Positions 17,881 to 25,619 of a stretch of DNA of 64,000 nucleotides are shown piece after piece; position 1 is the stretch's first letter; each line of letters opens with the position of its first letter. This DNA is from Oceanicaulis sp. BBD 1991-10 (GTDB lineage: Bacteria > Pseudomonadota > Alphaproteobacteria > Caulobacterales > Maricaulaceae). Position numbers and translations under genes: made by a program. The stretch spans positions 1 to 64,000 of the forward strand of contig LYSW01000025.1 in the NCBI GenBank assembly GCA_001657295.1, read 5' to 3'. Below the pieces are notes generated by a model. The model did not search any database and had not been told where the DNA came from. It saw only the letters and a list, made by a program, of their open reading frames with translations.

Positions 17881-18237
17881 ATGAGCGAACAGGATTCCTT
17901 CGATCTTAAAGCCGCGCTTGAGGAGCTTGAGCGCCTGATCACGACGCGCGTCGTGGCCGCCGAGCCGATTACCGTGGGCGATCATGTCATCACCCCGCTC
18001 TGCTCGGTGGGATTTGGATTTGGGTCCGGCCGCGGCAGCGGGCGCGGCGATGATAAAGGCGCCGAGCGCGGCTCCGGCGACGGCGCGGCGATCGGCTTCG
18101 GCGGCGGGGTGAAACCGGTCGCGGTGATCATCGCCGGACCGGACGGGGTGCGGGTGGAGTCGCTCGCCAAGGAGTCCAAAGGCCTTGATCTGGAAGGCGT
18201 GGCGCGCGCGCTTAAAGGCGACAAGGGCTCGGAGTGA
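17881..18237 (+). CDS. GerW/YtfJ family protein
   Basis: The 118-residue protein follows the GerW pattern: an N-terminal amphipathic helix, VAAEPITVGDHVITPLCSVGFGFGSG, a glycine-rich low-complexity insert, GGGVKPVAVIIAGPDGV and a C-terminal helix. GerW (YtfJ) is a spore germination protein in Bacillus, but the family is found in many non-sporulating bacteria with unknown function. I chose ATG 17881 because of its GAAAGGA ribosome site and family-typical length; upstream extension is unlikely. It overlaps the downstream DUF2953 gene by 4 bp. Confidence 0.82.
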   Translation: MSEQDSFDLKAALEELERLITTRVVAAEPITVGDHVITPLCSVGFGFGSGRGSGRGDDKGAERGSGDGAAIGFGGGVKPVAVIIAGPDGVRVESLAKESKGLDLEGVARALKGDKGSE

Positions 18238-18860
18238 CGCTCCTTCTTTCGATCCTCGCGATCCTGATCGCGGGGGTGCTGATCGTCTTGTTTACGCCGG
18301 TCCGGATCACGTTGGAGGCTGCGGGCGGGCCGAGGCCGGAGCGCGTCGAAATCTGGTTTTGGAGCTGGCGCATTCATCGCTGGCGGGCGGGTCAGGAGAA
18401 GGGCGACACGCCCAAACCCGCCCCGAAGCCCGCGCCGGCGAAACGCAAAACAGCGCGCGAAGCCCGGCCGCTTCAAGACCGCGCTGGACCGATCTTCAAG
18501 CTTTTGTCCGGTCCGGCCGGCCGCCGCCTTTTAAGGCGGATGATGCGGTCGATGTCTTTTCCCGAATGCCGGCTTCACATCGCTTTCGGATCAGACGATC
18601 CGGCATTGACCGGCCTCTTCGCCGGCCCGGCTTACGCGATCAACGCTCGCCTGGGCTACGACCATCTCCGGCTGGAGCCGGACTTCATGCAGGAGACTTT
18701 GGCGATTGACGGCCGGCTTGCGCTGCAGACCTCGCTCGCGCGGCTGAGCGGTCCGCCGCTGCGTTTTCTGTTCGAGCCGGGCGCGGCGAGGGCGCTCTGG
18801 GCCCTGGCCGACGGCCCGCTCCGGCGCAAGCCGCGTCCGCAAACACAAACGCCGCGCTGA
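18234..18860 (+). CDS. DUF2953 (YtfI-like) membrane-anchored protein
   Basis: The 208-residue protein has an N-terminal transmembrane helix (LLLSILAILIAGVLIVLF), a basic, proline-rich linker (about 60-80) and a soluble C-terminal domain with CRLHIAFGSDDPALTGLFAGPAYAI. In Bacillus the equivalent YtfI gene also adjoins ytfJ, so the pair is a conserved unit outside sporulation. The start is GTG 18234 inside a GTGA overlap with the GerW stop, implying coupled translation. Its function is unknown. Confidence 0.72.
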   Translation: MTLLLSILAILIAGVLIVLFTPVRITLEAAGGPRPERVEIWFWSWRIHRWRAGQEKGDTPKPAPKPAPAKRKTAREARPLQDRAGPIFKLLSGPAGRRLLRRMMRSMSFPECRLHIAFGSDDPALTGLFAGPAYAINARLGYDHLRLEPDFMQETLAIDGRLALQTSLARLSGPPLRFLFEPGAARALWALADGPLRRKPRPQTQTPR

Positions 18861-18876
18861 CCGGGGTCAGCGCGGC
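18851..18876. terminator. bidirectional terminator between DUF2953 and rpsU
   Basis: A 12-bp perfect inverted repeat (GCCGCGCTGACC and its complement, 2-base centre) spans the DUF2953 stop codon. On the minus strand it is followed by the T-rich GTTTGTGTTTG, which suits termination of rpsU. It lies between two convergent genes. Confidence 0.7.
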
Positions 18877-18916
18877 GCATGCGATCGCTTATTGGAAAGC
18901 GTTGAGGCGCTCGACC

Positions 18917-19135
18917 CTAGCGGCGTCCGCCGCCGCGCTTGGGCAGCAGGCCTTCGCGCTGGGCGCGCTTGCGGGCCAGCTTGCGGGCCCGGCGGATCGC
19001 CTCGGCCTTCTGGCGCGCTTTCTTCTCAGACGGCTTTTCGTAGTGGTTGCGACGCTTCATTTCGCGGAAGGTGCCCTCCCGCTGCATCTTCTTCTTCAAT
19101 GCCTTGAGCGCTTGCTCGACATTGTTATCGCGCAC
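18917..19135 (-). CDS. rpsU: 30S ribosomal protein S21
   Basis: The small basic protein reads [20 protein letters not shown], then [20 protein letters not shown], and a C-terminus ending [15 protein letters not shown], clearly bS21. S21 helps the 30S subunit engage initiation regions of mRNA. The coordinates use the first conventional start, GTG 19135. However, homologues normally begin MVQI or MQV before VRDNNV, and the upstream codons here are ATC GTT CAG ATC GTC, with an AGGGAG ribosome site placed correctly for the ATC at 19150. The real start is therefore probably the non-canonical ATC, giving 77 residues, or an ATG changed by mutation or sequencing. It is divergent from the COQ9 gene. 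Confidence 0.93.
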   Translation of the reverse strand: MRDNNVEQALKALKKKMQREGTFREMKRRNHYEKPSEKKARQKAEAIRRARKLARKRAQREGLLPKRGGGRR

Positions 19136-19158
19136 GACGATCTGAACGATGGCGTACT

Positions 19159-19164
19159 CTCCCT
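19159..19164 (-). promoter_or_regulatory. ribosome binding site that points to an ATC start of rpsU
   Basis: On the minus strand AGGGAG lies 8 bases before ATC (19150-19148) and 23 bases before the GTG at 19135. Only the ATC has normal spacing. An in-frame TAG further upstream rules out a longer protein. Confidence 0.55.
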
Positions 19165-19358
19165 AATTCCTCGACAGGGGCGGCGGCGCCGCCCGATCTT
19201 CAACACTGGCGAGGATCAATGGGTCATCCAATCGATCTCGCGCCGGTTCGCTTCCAATGTAAGGCGCGCGATCTACCAGAGCTGAGCGCGCCTGTCCAGC
19301 GTGCGTGCGCGGCGAAACGCCCCGTGACGGCAGGCTTCGTGCGCCCTATGTAGACCAC

Positions 19359-20030
19359 ATGACGAATGACAACGCCCTGCCCGCCAAGAGCCGCGCCGAC
19401 GCCGTGCGCGGCGCCCTTCTGGATGCGGCGCTGAACGAGGCCGCCTTTGACGGCTGGAACGCCCGCACCCTGGCGCGCGCCGCCGCGGCGGCCGGCTATT
19501 CGGACGGCGAGGTTCAGCTTTATTGTCCGGACGGCGTGCTTGATCTGATCGAGGTCTGGTCCCGTCAGGCCGACGAAGGCGCGCGGCAGGTTATTATAAC
19601 CAGCGGCGCCAACCGGATTCGCGACAAGGTCGCGGGCGGCGTGATGGCCCGCCTCGACCAGATCGCCGGCCTTGAAGACGCCGCCTCGCGCGCCCGCGGC
19701 CGATTGCTGCTGCCGGACGGGCTTGATCGGGGCCGCCGGCTGATCTGGGCGACGTCCGACATGATCTGGCGCGCGATCGGGGACAAGTCCACGGATTATA
19801 ACTTCTATTCCAAGCGCACCATATTGTCCGGCGTGTTCACGACGACCTTCATGATCTGGGTGGAGGACGCCGATCCGGAAAAGGCGAAGACCAAGGCTTT
19901 CCTCGACAATCGCATCGAGAATGTCATGCAGTTTGAGAAGGTGAAGGGTCAGGTCACCAAGCTGACCGGACGGCTGCCCAACCTGGCTGAGATCGCCAGC
20001 CGGGCGCGCTACGGCATGGGCCGGCGCTAA
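19359..20030 (+). CDS. COQ9 family protein
   Basis: The 223-residue protein has a TetR-like N-terminal helical region (ALLDAALNEAAFDGWNARTLARAAAAAGYS) and the family block MIWRAIGDKSTDYNFYSKRTILSGVFTTT followed by WVEDADPE. COQ9 proteins bind lipid and assist ubiquinone biosynthesis at the COQ7 hydroxylation step in mitochondria and alphaproteobacteria. The TetR-like beginning is structural and not evidence of DNA binding. ATG 19359 is preferred over the upstream reading start at 19305, which lacks homology. The 223-bp gap back to rpsU contains both divergent promoters, but I cannot place them confidently. Confidence 0.87.
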   Translation: MTNDNALPAKSRADAVRGALLDAALNEAAFDGWNARTLARAAAAAGYSDGEVQLYCPDGVLDLIEVWSRQADEGARQVIITSGANRIRDKVAGGVMARLDQIAGLEDAASRARGRLLLPDGLDRGRRLIWATSDMIWRAIGDKSTDYNFYSKRTILSGVFTTTFMIWVEDADPEKAKTKAFLDNRIENVMQFEKVKGQVTKLTGRLPNLAEIASRARYGMGRR

Positions 20031-20119
20031 AGAGCTGCATCCAAATTCGCGGCGGCCTGCATCTAACCCGTGACGCGCCCCTACGCGTCGCGGCGCCCTG
20101 CTGTATCGACGGCGCCTCT

Positions 20120-20154
20120 GGCCCCGCCTGCTTCCCCAAGCCTCAGGCGGGGCC
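20120..20154. terminator. 11-bp-stem hairpin at the end of the kinase-ATPase gene
   Basis: GGCCCCGCCTG at 20120-20130 pairs perfectly with CAGGCGGGGCC at 20144-20154 across a 13-base loop. It spans the minus-strand stop codon at 20143-20145 and faces the convergent COQ9 gene, so it could end transcription from both sides. There is no T tract. A repeat-element origin is also possible. Confidence 0.5.
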
Positions 20155-21654
20155 TAATGCGTTAAGGGCGCGCGTCAGGTTCGCCCCCGGTCCGCCGCTA
20201 GCGTCGATCTTCATCCATCCGATCTCGCCGCTGTCATAGCGCGCCTGTTTCGCGACCACGGACCGGTCAGCATCACTGGGATCTGCTGTTCGGGCGGCGA
20301 CCCGGGCTTCGATGACGGTGCGATCGGCGTCCAGCCAGAGGCCCGTGAAGGCGGCGCCGGCCTCACGCGCGACCCGTTCCAGAGCGACGCGCTCATCCGG
20401 CCGCGAATGCACCGCGTCGACGATCACGCTGGCGCCGCCATTGAGGGCCGCGGCCGACTTAATGCGCTGGCGCTCATAAACCCGCGCCGAAGCCTCGCGC
20501 GTATAGGCGGCCTCGGGCAGACGGTCTCGCCAAGGGATCTCCAGCATCGCCTTGCGCTCCAGATCCGCGCGCAGCACCAGCGCCCCGGGCGGCGGCGCAA
20601 GATGAGACGCCAACCCCTCCGCTAACGTGGACTTGCCCGTGCCGGACAACCCGCCGACGCCGATCAAACGGGGCGTATGCGGCGCCGCACAGCGTTCGGC
20701 CAGCGCCAGATAGCGCGCGGCTTCATCAGCATCGCCCTCGCCGCCCCGCTCATAGCCGGTCATGGCCTTGATCAGGGCCCGCACGCCGCAAAAGACCGGC
20801 AAGAGCCCGATGGCGTCCGCCTCCGCCGGCGCCAGGCGCGCTGCGTATTGAGACAAGAGCGCCGCCGCCTCCACCTGCAGTCCGCGATGGACAAGGTCCA
20901 TCACCAGGAAGGCGAGGTCGTAGAGCGTGTCGATCTCCGCCAGCTTTTCGTCGAATTCCAGCGCATCGAACAGCACCGGCGCGCCGTCCAGCATGACGAT
21001 ATTCTGCAAGTGCAGATCGCCATGACAGCGGCGCACCCATCCGGCCCGTCCGCGGGCGTCCAGTGTTTGCGCCTTTTCGGCCAGGACATTGTCCAGCGCC
21101 CGCTCCACGGCGTCCAAACGCGCCGCCGGCGCACCCGCTTCCTTGCGGCAGGCGGCGCCGACCCGGGCGAGCACCTGGCGCATGCGCGCCGCCTCGCCGG
21201 ATCGCGGCCGCTGCGGCGCGCGCGCATGGCTTTCAAAGATCGCATCGGCCAGATCACGCGCCACGGGACCGTCAACGCGCCCGGTCTTCGCCCATTGGTC
21301 CAGCAAGGCCGCCTGGTCAAAGCGGGCCATCTCAAGCACCGGCTCCACCTTATCGCCGGCGTCCAGCTGCAAGCGGCCCGCCGCGTCTCGGCCAATCCAG
21401 CCCAGGCGGCGATAAAGCATCGGCGCATTGGCGGCGTTGACCGCGAGCTCGGCCGCGAGCGCCGCTTTGCGGCCCTCGACATCGGAGAAATCGAGATAGC
21501 CGTAATCGACCGGCTTTTTCAGCTTGTAGGCGGTGTCGCCCGCCAGGAAGACGCAGGCCGCATGGGTCTCGATGATCTGAACGGGCTGGCCGCCATGGGT
21601 GGCCGGGTCGGCCATCAGGCGATGAATGTCCGGGTCGAGCGGCGGCGCCGTCAC
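20143..21654 (-). CDS. aminoglycoside-phosphotransferase-like kinase fused to AAA-type ATPase
   Basis: The 503-residue protein joins two domains. The first (about 20-320) is kinase-like: VFLAGDTAYKLKKPVDYGYLDFS near the start, the Brenner motif CHGDLHLQNI (210-219) and VLFDALEFDEKLAEIDTLYDLAFL. The second (about 325-503) is a P-loop domain with Walker A GLSGTGKST (335-343), resembling shikimate/gluconate-kinase-like ATPases. Such fusions are common and their substrate is unknown; antibiotic resistance should not be inferred. Its start overlaps the preceding lycopene-cyclase-like gene by 4 bp, so the two are translationally coupled. Confidence 0.82.
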   Translation of the reverse strand: MTAPPLDPDIHRLMADPATHGGQPVQIIETHAACVFLAGDTAYKLKKPVDYGYLDFSDVEGRKAALAAELAVNAANAPMLYRRLGWIGRDAAGRLQLDAGDKVEPVLEMARFDQAALLDQWAKTGRVDGPVARDLADAIFESHARAPQRPRSGEAARMRQVLARVGAACRKEAGAPAARLDAVERALDNVLAEKAQTLDARGRAGWVRRCHGDLHLQNIVMLDGAPVLFDALEFDEKLAEIDTLYDLAFLVMDLVHRGLQVEAAALLSQYAARLAPAEADAIGLLPVFCGVRALIKAMTGYERGGEGDADEAARYLALAERCAAPHTPRLIGVGGLSGTGKSTLAEGLASHLAPPPGALVLRADLERKAMLEIPWRDRLPEAAYTREASARVYERQRIKSAAALNGGASVIVDAVHSRPDERVALERVAREAGAAFTGLWLDADRTVIEARVAARTADPSDADRSVVAKQARYDSGEIGWMKIDASGGPGANLTRALNALGPA

Positions 21655-22751
21655 GCGTCAATGTCTCCACGCCGCCGGGAGAAGAGGCCGGCGGCGCGCG
21701 GCGGCGCGGCCGCGAGAAAGCGCAACACGCCGTCCGGATCGGGCTGGGCGAGCGCGGAATTGATCCAGCGGGCTGCGGCGTCCGGACCCTCCTCGAGCTT
21801 GGCGGTCAGCATGCGCGCGGCCTTGCGCTCGGTCCGCGAAGTGACAGGCGGTCTCGCCAGACGCCCGGTGCGTGCAAAGCGGCTCGCTTCACTGCGCGCC
21901 CAGCGCGCCAAACGCAGCGCGGCGCGGCCCGCGCCGAAGCGCAAGCCGCCGGCGCCGGCCGGCGCGTGCACGACGCCGTTCGGGCCGGCCGGGGCGGGCG
22001 GGGTCGGGGCCAGCGGGAAGACCGCACGCTTCAGGGCGACGGGGTCAGCCTGCGCCCCAAGCGCATCGACACGGTCCAGCAGCCGCGCTCTCACCGCTGC
22101 GCCGTCATCACCGGGTCGGCACAGCCCCGTGCTCTCGATCAGGGCCGCGCCGTCAGGCAGGACCAGCGACTGGTCCATGACCACCCCGCCGCCCTCGACC
22201 CTCGCGCGAGAGATGGAGAAACCCGGCGTGATGTCGACTGAGCGAACCCGCGCAAACCAACTGACTTGGGTCCAGCAGCCGTCCGGCACTGCAGCGAGCG
22301 GTCCGGGACGCGTATCCGTAAGAGCAGCGGCGTGGATCGGTCCCAGGCTGGTGTTCAGCCGGAAGCCTTTGTCCCGGGTTTCGATCTGATCGATACGCAC
22401 GCCCTCCTCCAGGGCGCCGGCGCTATCGGATGTCAGCCGGTCCAGGGCGGCGCTCTGGACATCGACAGCCTGCACAAGATCCAGCCGATCCGCCCTCAGC
22501 GTCTGCTCCAGCCCGTTCACGCATACCCGATCCAGGCGCTGGGAGACAAAGCGCTCCAGCGCGTGGCCGGGCCGGGCTGGAAACACCCACTGGCGGGGAT
22601 TGGGACCGATCCGGCGCGGCTCCAGGACGATGACGCGCAGGCGGCGCGCCTGCGCCAGCGCTTCGCTGGCCATGAACAGCCCGGCCGCCCCGGCGCCGAT
22701 TATCGCCAGGTCGACATGCAGATCCGAACGCAGGGCGAGGGCGCGATCCAT
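21651..22751 (-). CDS. FAD-dependent protein, distant lycopene cyclase family
   Basis: The 366-residue protein starts with an FAD-binding fold (DLAIIGAGAAGLFMASEAL, then VIVLEPRR). The overall order, including NPRQWVFP, a CWTQVSWFARV segment, GGVVMDQSLVLPDG and a late GGLRFGAGRAALRLARWA, follows lycopene beta-cyclase (CrtY) only loosely. No other carotenoid gene is adjacent. An alternative is a different flavoprotein of the same superfamily. ATG 22751 is preferred over an upstream start because the Rossmann strand begins soon after it. The 4-bp overlap with the kinase-ATPase gene shows an operon. Confidence 0.5.
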   Translation of the reverse strand: MDRALALRSDLHVDLAIIGAGAAGLFMASEALAQARRLRVIVLEPRRIGPNPRQWVFPARPGHALERFVSQRLDRVCVNGLEQTLRADRLDLVQAVDVQSAALDRLTSDSAGALEEGVRIDQIETRDKGFRLNTSLGPIHAAALTDTRPGPLAAVPDGCWTQVSWFARVRSVDITPGFSISRARVEGGGVVMDQSLVLPDGAALIESTGLCRPGDDGAAVRARLLDRVDALGAQADPVALKRAVFPLAPTPPAPAGPNGVVHAPAGAGGLRFGAGRAALRLARWARSEASRFARTGRLARPPVTSRTERKAARMLTAKLEEGPDAAARWINSALAQPDPDGVLRFLAAAPPRAAGLFSRRRGDIDA

Positions 22752-22829
22752 AACGCTAGCTAGCGGGTTCCGCCCCCCTGACGTCAAGCGATGAGGATGC
22801 GGCGTTTATGCCACTTGGATACCCCTACT

Positions 22830-22845
22830 GAATATCCGAGTATTC
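22830..22845. promoter_or_regulatory. GAATA-N6-TATTC palindrome before the TetR gene
   Basis: A 5-bp inverted repeat with a 6-base centre lies 41 bp before the TetR ATG. A second pair, GGATA and TATCC, overlaps it. The local sequence is AT-rich for this genome. It is a plausible autoregulatory operator. Confidence 0.35.
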
Positions 22846-22885
22846 CACTGGTCCTTTGGACGAGGACGCGTTGGAGACGACCTGC

Positions 22886-23500
22886 ATGATGGATATGACC
22901 ACCAATAAGCGCACCTTGCAGAAGGCCGCGACCAGAGCCGCGGTGATTTCAGCGGCGGGCCGGGTGTTTCGGAGCAAAGGCTATGCCGCCGCGACGATCG
23001 CCGTGATCGCGGAGGAGGCCAAAGTGTCCGCCGGCACGGTCCTGAACGCGGCGCCCACGAAAATCGCCCTGCTCAATCTGGTCATGGCGGAGGAATTCTC
23101 CGCGCTGGGTGCGGACAGCGACACCCTGCGCGCCGGTCTGTCCGGTGATTTCAGGACCGCAGTCGCGGCGCTTCTGGAATTGCACCTCAATCGTCATAAC
23201 GAGACCCTGGCGATGATGGGCCCGCTCCTGGCGGAGTGCTGGATGTCGGAGGGTGAAGAGTTTGAACGCTTTTACGCCAATATGGACCGGGCCTGGGGGC
23301 CTGTAAGGGCGGTATTGGACGAGGCGAAGGCTGATGGGAGGCTGGCGGCGAGCGTTGAAGTCGACGCCCTGGTGAAGTTTCTTCAGGACGCCTATCTGGG
23401 CGTGCTGCGCCGCTGCGCCTCCAACGAGCTCAGCCTGATGCAGGCCAGCGAATTGCTGCGCCGCCGGCTGGCCTTCGTGTTCGAGCCGGTCTGCGCCTAG
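22886..23500 (+). CDS. TetR-family transcriptional regulator
   Basis: The 204-residue protein has an N-terminal helix-turn-helix: TRAAVISAAGRVFRSKGYAAATIAVIAEEAKVSAGTVLNAAPTKIALL. The usual YYHF of the recognition helix is replaced by LNAAPT, an uncommon variant. The C-terminal ligand domain (about 75-200) is not assignable. ATG 22886 is chosen, with another ATG one codon later; a TTG start at 22856 is less likely. It is divergent from the flavoprotein/kinase operon, which is one possible target, and it converges with the sterol desaturase gene. Confidence 0.82.
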   Translation: MMDMTTNKRTLQKAATRAAVISAAGRVFRSKGYAAATIAVIAEEAKVSAGTVLNAAPTKIALLNLVMAEEFSALGADSDTLRAGLSGDFRTAVAALLELHLNRHNETLAMMGPLLAECWMSEGEEFERFYANMDRAWGPVRAVLDEAKADGRLAASVEVDALVKFLQDAYLGVLRRCASNELSLMQASELLRRRLAFVFEPVCA

Positions 23501-23532
23501 CCCGGTTTCAATCACTCGATCGGCGCGCCGGC

Positions 23533-24327
23533 CTATTTGCGCACCAGCGGCCACATCAGTTCGCGCTGAGCGCTGACCGGCTCCAGGCCTTCGATCCCGA
23601 AATCCTCCGGATAGCGGCGCGTGATCTTGGCCGTGCCGAACAGCACGTCCCAGAAAAAGAGCAGATTGCCGAAATTGCCTTTGTAATTGGTCACCCCGTC
23701 CGACTTGTACATGCCGTGATGGGCGCTGTGGGTCGCGGGCGTGGAGATCGTGCGCTCCACCAGCCACATCACCGGCTGCAACGGCTTGACGCGGTAGAGC
23801 GCGTCATCCCAGCGCCAGGAAGAATGGGCCGCGAAGATCACGGTCATCTTCACGACCAGATAAAAGGCGTAAACGGGATAAAAGCCCAGATGCACCAGGC
23901 TGGCTGAAATCCAGATCCCCGGCATCAGCAGATAGTAAAAAAGATTGTTCCGGTACGCGATGCGGACGCTGAGATAGCGTCCGGAATGATGGGCGCGGTG
24001 CAGGTTGTAGAGCAGCGGTACGCTGTGGCTGGCCCGGTGCCACCAGTACTGGGTCATATCATCGCCGACCAGAAGAATGGCGATCATCACATACCAGGGC
24101 AGGAAGGCGAGGGCGTCGGCGGAACCGGGGCGGATCTGCTCGATCATCATCGGAGCAAGGGAGAAAATCACCGGCACCGTCACCAGCACGATGGTGAGCG
24201 AGGAGACCAGTTCGATCAGCACGTCGCGCCGCGACGCCTTGCCCTTTTGAGTGAAACGCCCCACCAGAATCTCGAGCAGGATGAAGCTGGCGAAAATGGC
24301 CGGCACCGCGATCTTCTCATTGACCAT
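23533..24327 (-). CDS. sterol desaturase / fatty acid hydroxylase family membrane protein
   Basis: The 264-residue integral membrane protein carries the three histidine clusters of the di-iron hydroxylase superfamily: HRASH (97-101), HRAHH (110-114) and HSAHH (200-204), with four or so membrane helices around them. Such enzymes use oxygen to hydroxylate or desaturate lipids, sterols or carotenoids; the substrate is unknown. It is divergent from the LysR gene. A perfect TATAAT sits on its strand at 24368-24363, 35 bp upstream of the ATG, and a LysR-like palindrome lies just upstream of that. Confidence 0.86.
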   Translation of the reverse strand: MVNEKIAVPAIFASFILLEILVGRFTQKGKASRRDVLIELVSSLTIVLVTVPVIFSLAPMMIEQIRPGSADALAFLPWYVMIAILLVGDDMTQYWWHRASHSVPLLYNLHRAHHSGRYLSVRIAYRNNLFYYLLMPGIWISASLVHLGFYPVYAFYLVVKMTVIFAAHSSWRWDDALYRVKPLQPVMWLVERTISTPATHSAHHGMYKSDGVTNYKGNFGNLLFFWDVLFGTAKITRRYPEDFGIEGLEPVSAQRELMWPLVRK

Positions 24328-24375
24328 GCGTCATCCTCCCAAGCGCAGGATGTCGCCCAATCATTATAACATCAA

Positions 24376-24396
24376 ATCAAAACAATTCATTTTGAT
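24376..24396. promoter_or_regulatory. ATCAAAA-N7-TTTTGAT palindrome, LysR operator candidate
   Basis: A perfect 7-bp inverted repeat with a 7-base centre sits in the 92-bp gap between the sterol desaturase and LysR genes. LysR regulators typically bind T-N11-A palindromes in divergent promoters. It overlaps the -35 area of the desaturase promoter, whose -10 is TATAAT at 24368-24363 on the minus strand. Confidence 0.6.
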
Positions 24397-24419
24397 ATTC
24401 ATTTAAGTTATAGTCACGC

Positions 24420-25292
24420 ATGCTCACCCTGCGCGCCGCCAAGCTTTTTCTGACCGCCGCCGACGCCGGAACGCTGACCGCCGCCGCCGAGCGCCTGTGC
24501 ATCTCCCAGCCCGCGGCCACAAAAGCGCTGGCGCAGTTGGAGCTCGGGCTGGGCGGCGCGCTATTTCAGCGGCAGGGGCGGCGCCTGGCGCTGACCGCGC
24601 TGGGGGCGGCCTTGCTGCCGCGGGCGCGGACCCTTGTTCAGCAAGCCGATGACCTTGAGGCGGAAGCCCGGCGCTGGCGCACCGGAGAGGCCGGCGCATT
24701 GCGGGTAGGCGTCGGTCCCAGCGTCGAATACCGCCTCCTTCCCGACGCTGTCGCTGGGTTTTACCGCGAAGGCCGGCGCGTGCGCCTGACGGTGACCTCC
24801 GGACCCGCCGGCGAATTGGTCGACGCCCTGCGCAGCGGGCGTCTGGATCTGGTCGCAGCCGATATCGGCGCGGCGCAGAGTGATGACAGCCTTTCGACCC
24901 TGCCGATGCCAGAAGAGACCGTGGGCGCGGCGGCCCGTGCGGATCACCCGGTGTTTTCCGGCGCCGAATTGGGCGCGTTTCCGGTCGCGTCAGCCACGCC
25001 GCCGGAGCGGCTGCGCACAGAACCCCTGCCCTGGGGACCGCGGGCGCCGGACATCGTGTGCGACGATTATTCGGTTCTGGCGCGGGCCTGTGCGGCGTCC
25101 GACCATATCCTCGCGGCGCCCGACACGGTCATCGATCGTGTGTGCGAGGAACACGGTCTGGTGCGCCTGGACATTCCCGACAACGCGATCCGGGTCAAGC
25201 CGGCGCTGATCCGCCGGACCGGCGCCCCCGATAATCCCGCTCTGGATGTGCTGTGTAATTGCTTTCTGGCCGCAGCGGGCGAAGGCGGATAA
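24420..25292 (+). CDS. LysR-family transcriptional regulator
   Basis: The 290-residue protein has an N-terminal winged helix (FLTAADAGTLTAAAERLCISQPAATKALAQLELGLGGALFQR) and a two-lobed periplasmic-binding-like effector domain (about 90-285) with SGRLDLVAADIG. It most likely regulates the divergent sterol desaturase gene and itself. No ribosome site precedes the ATG, and a TTATAG lies within 12 bp of it, so a leaderless mRNA is possible. The effector is unknown. Confidence 0.92.
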   Translation: MLTLRAAKLFLTAADAGTLTAAAERLCISQPAATKALAQLELGLGGALFQRQGRRLALTALGAALLPRARTLVQQADDLEAEARRWRTGEAGALRVGVGPSVEYRLLPDAVAGFYREGRRVRLTVTSGPAGELVDALRSGRLDLVAADIGAAQSDDSLSTLPMPEETVGAAARADHPVFSGAELGAFPVASATPPERLRTEPLPWGPRAPDIVCDDYSVLARACAASDHILAAPDTVIDRVCEEHGLVRLDIPDNAIRVKPALIRRTGAPDNPALDVLCNCFLAAAGEGG

Positions 25293-25325
25293 ACCTCGAC
25301 GATTAAAGACTAGTGGGGGAGCTTC

Positions 25326-25619
25326 ATGCTGTTCGCCGTAACCTGCACCGACCGATTGGGCGCCAGGCGGATCCGGGTCGACAACCGTCAGGCGCATCTG
25401 GACTGGGCCGGCGCCGAGGACAGCCCTGTGAAAATGGCCGGGCCGCTGATCGGGCCTGACGGCGAACCGGTCGGCTCCTTGCTGATCGTGGAAGCGGCGG
25501 ACGAGAAAGCCTTGCGGGAGATATTGAAAGCCGATCCCTACGCCCTCGCGGAGCTGTTCGCCGAAGTGTTCTGGATCCCGTTCAAATGGACCGTGAAGCC
25601 GCCGCGCGATCTGAAGTGA
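25326..25619 (+). CDS. YciI family protein
   Basis: The 97-residue protein follows the YCII fold pattern: a first strand FAVTCTDRLGARRIRVDNRQAHLDW, AGPLIGPDGEPVGSLLIVEAADEKALREIL, ADPYALAELFAEV and a terminal WIPFKWTV. The conserved His of HLDW and Asp of ADPY fit the putative active site. The role is unknown; relatives include dehalogenase-like and chlorohydrolase-associated proteins. It overlaps the Rieske gene by 4 bp. Confidence 0.85.
   Translation: MLFAVTCTDRLGARRIRVDNRQAHLDWAGAEDSPVKMAGPLIGPDGEPVGSLLIVEAADEKALREILKADPYALAELFAEVFWIPFKWTVKPPRDLK

Noticed and set aside
20143-21654. Antibiotic resistance by the aminoglycoside-phosphotransferase-like domain
   Set aside because: The fusion family is widespread as a housekeeping protein of unknown substrate; the fold alone does not indicate drug modification.
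20677-22389. 570-codon open frame on the plus strand opposite the kinase-ATPase and flavoprotein genes
   Set aside because: It has no recognisable motif and is Arg/Ala/Pro-rich in the way antisense frames are in high-GC DNA; the minus-strand genes have clear domains.
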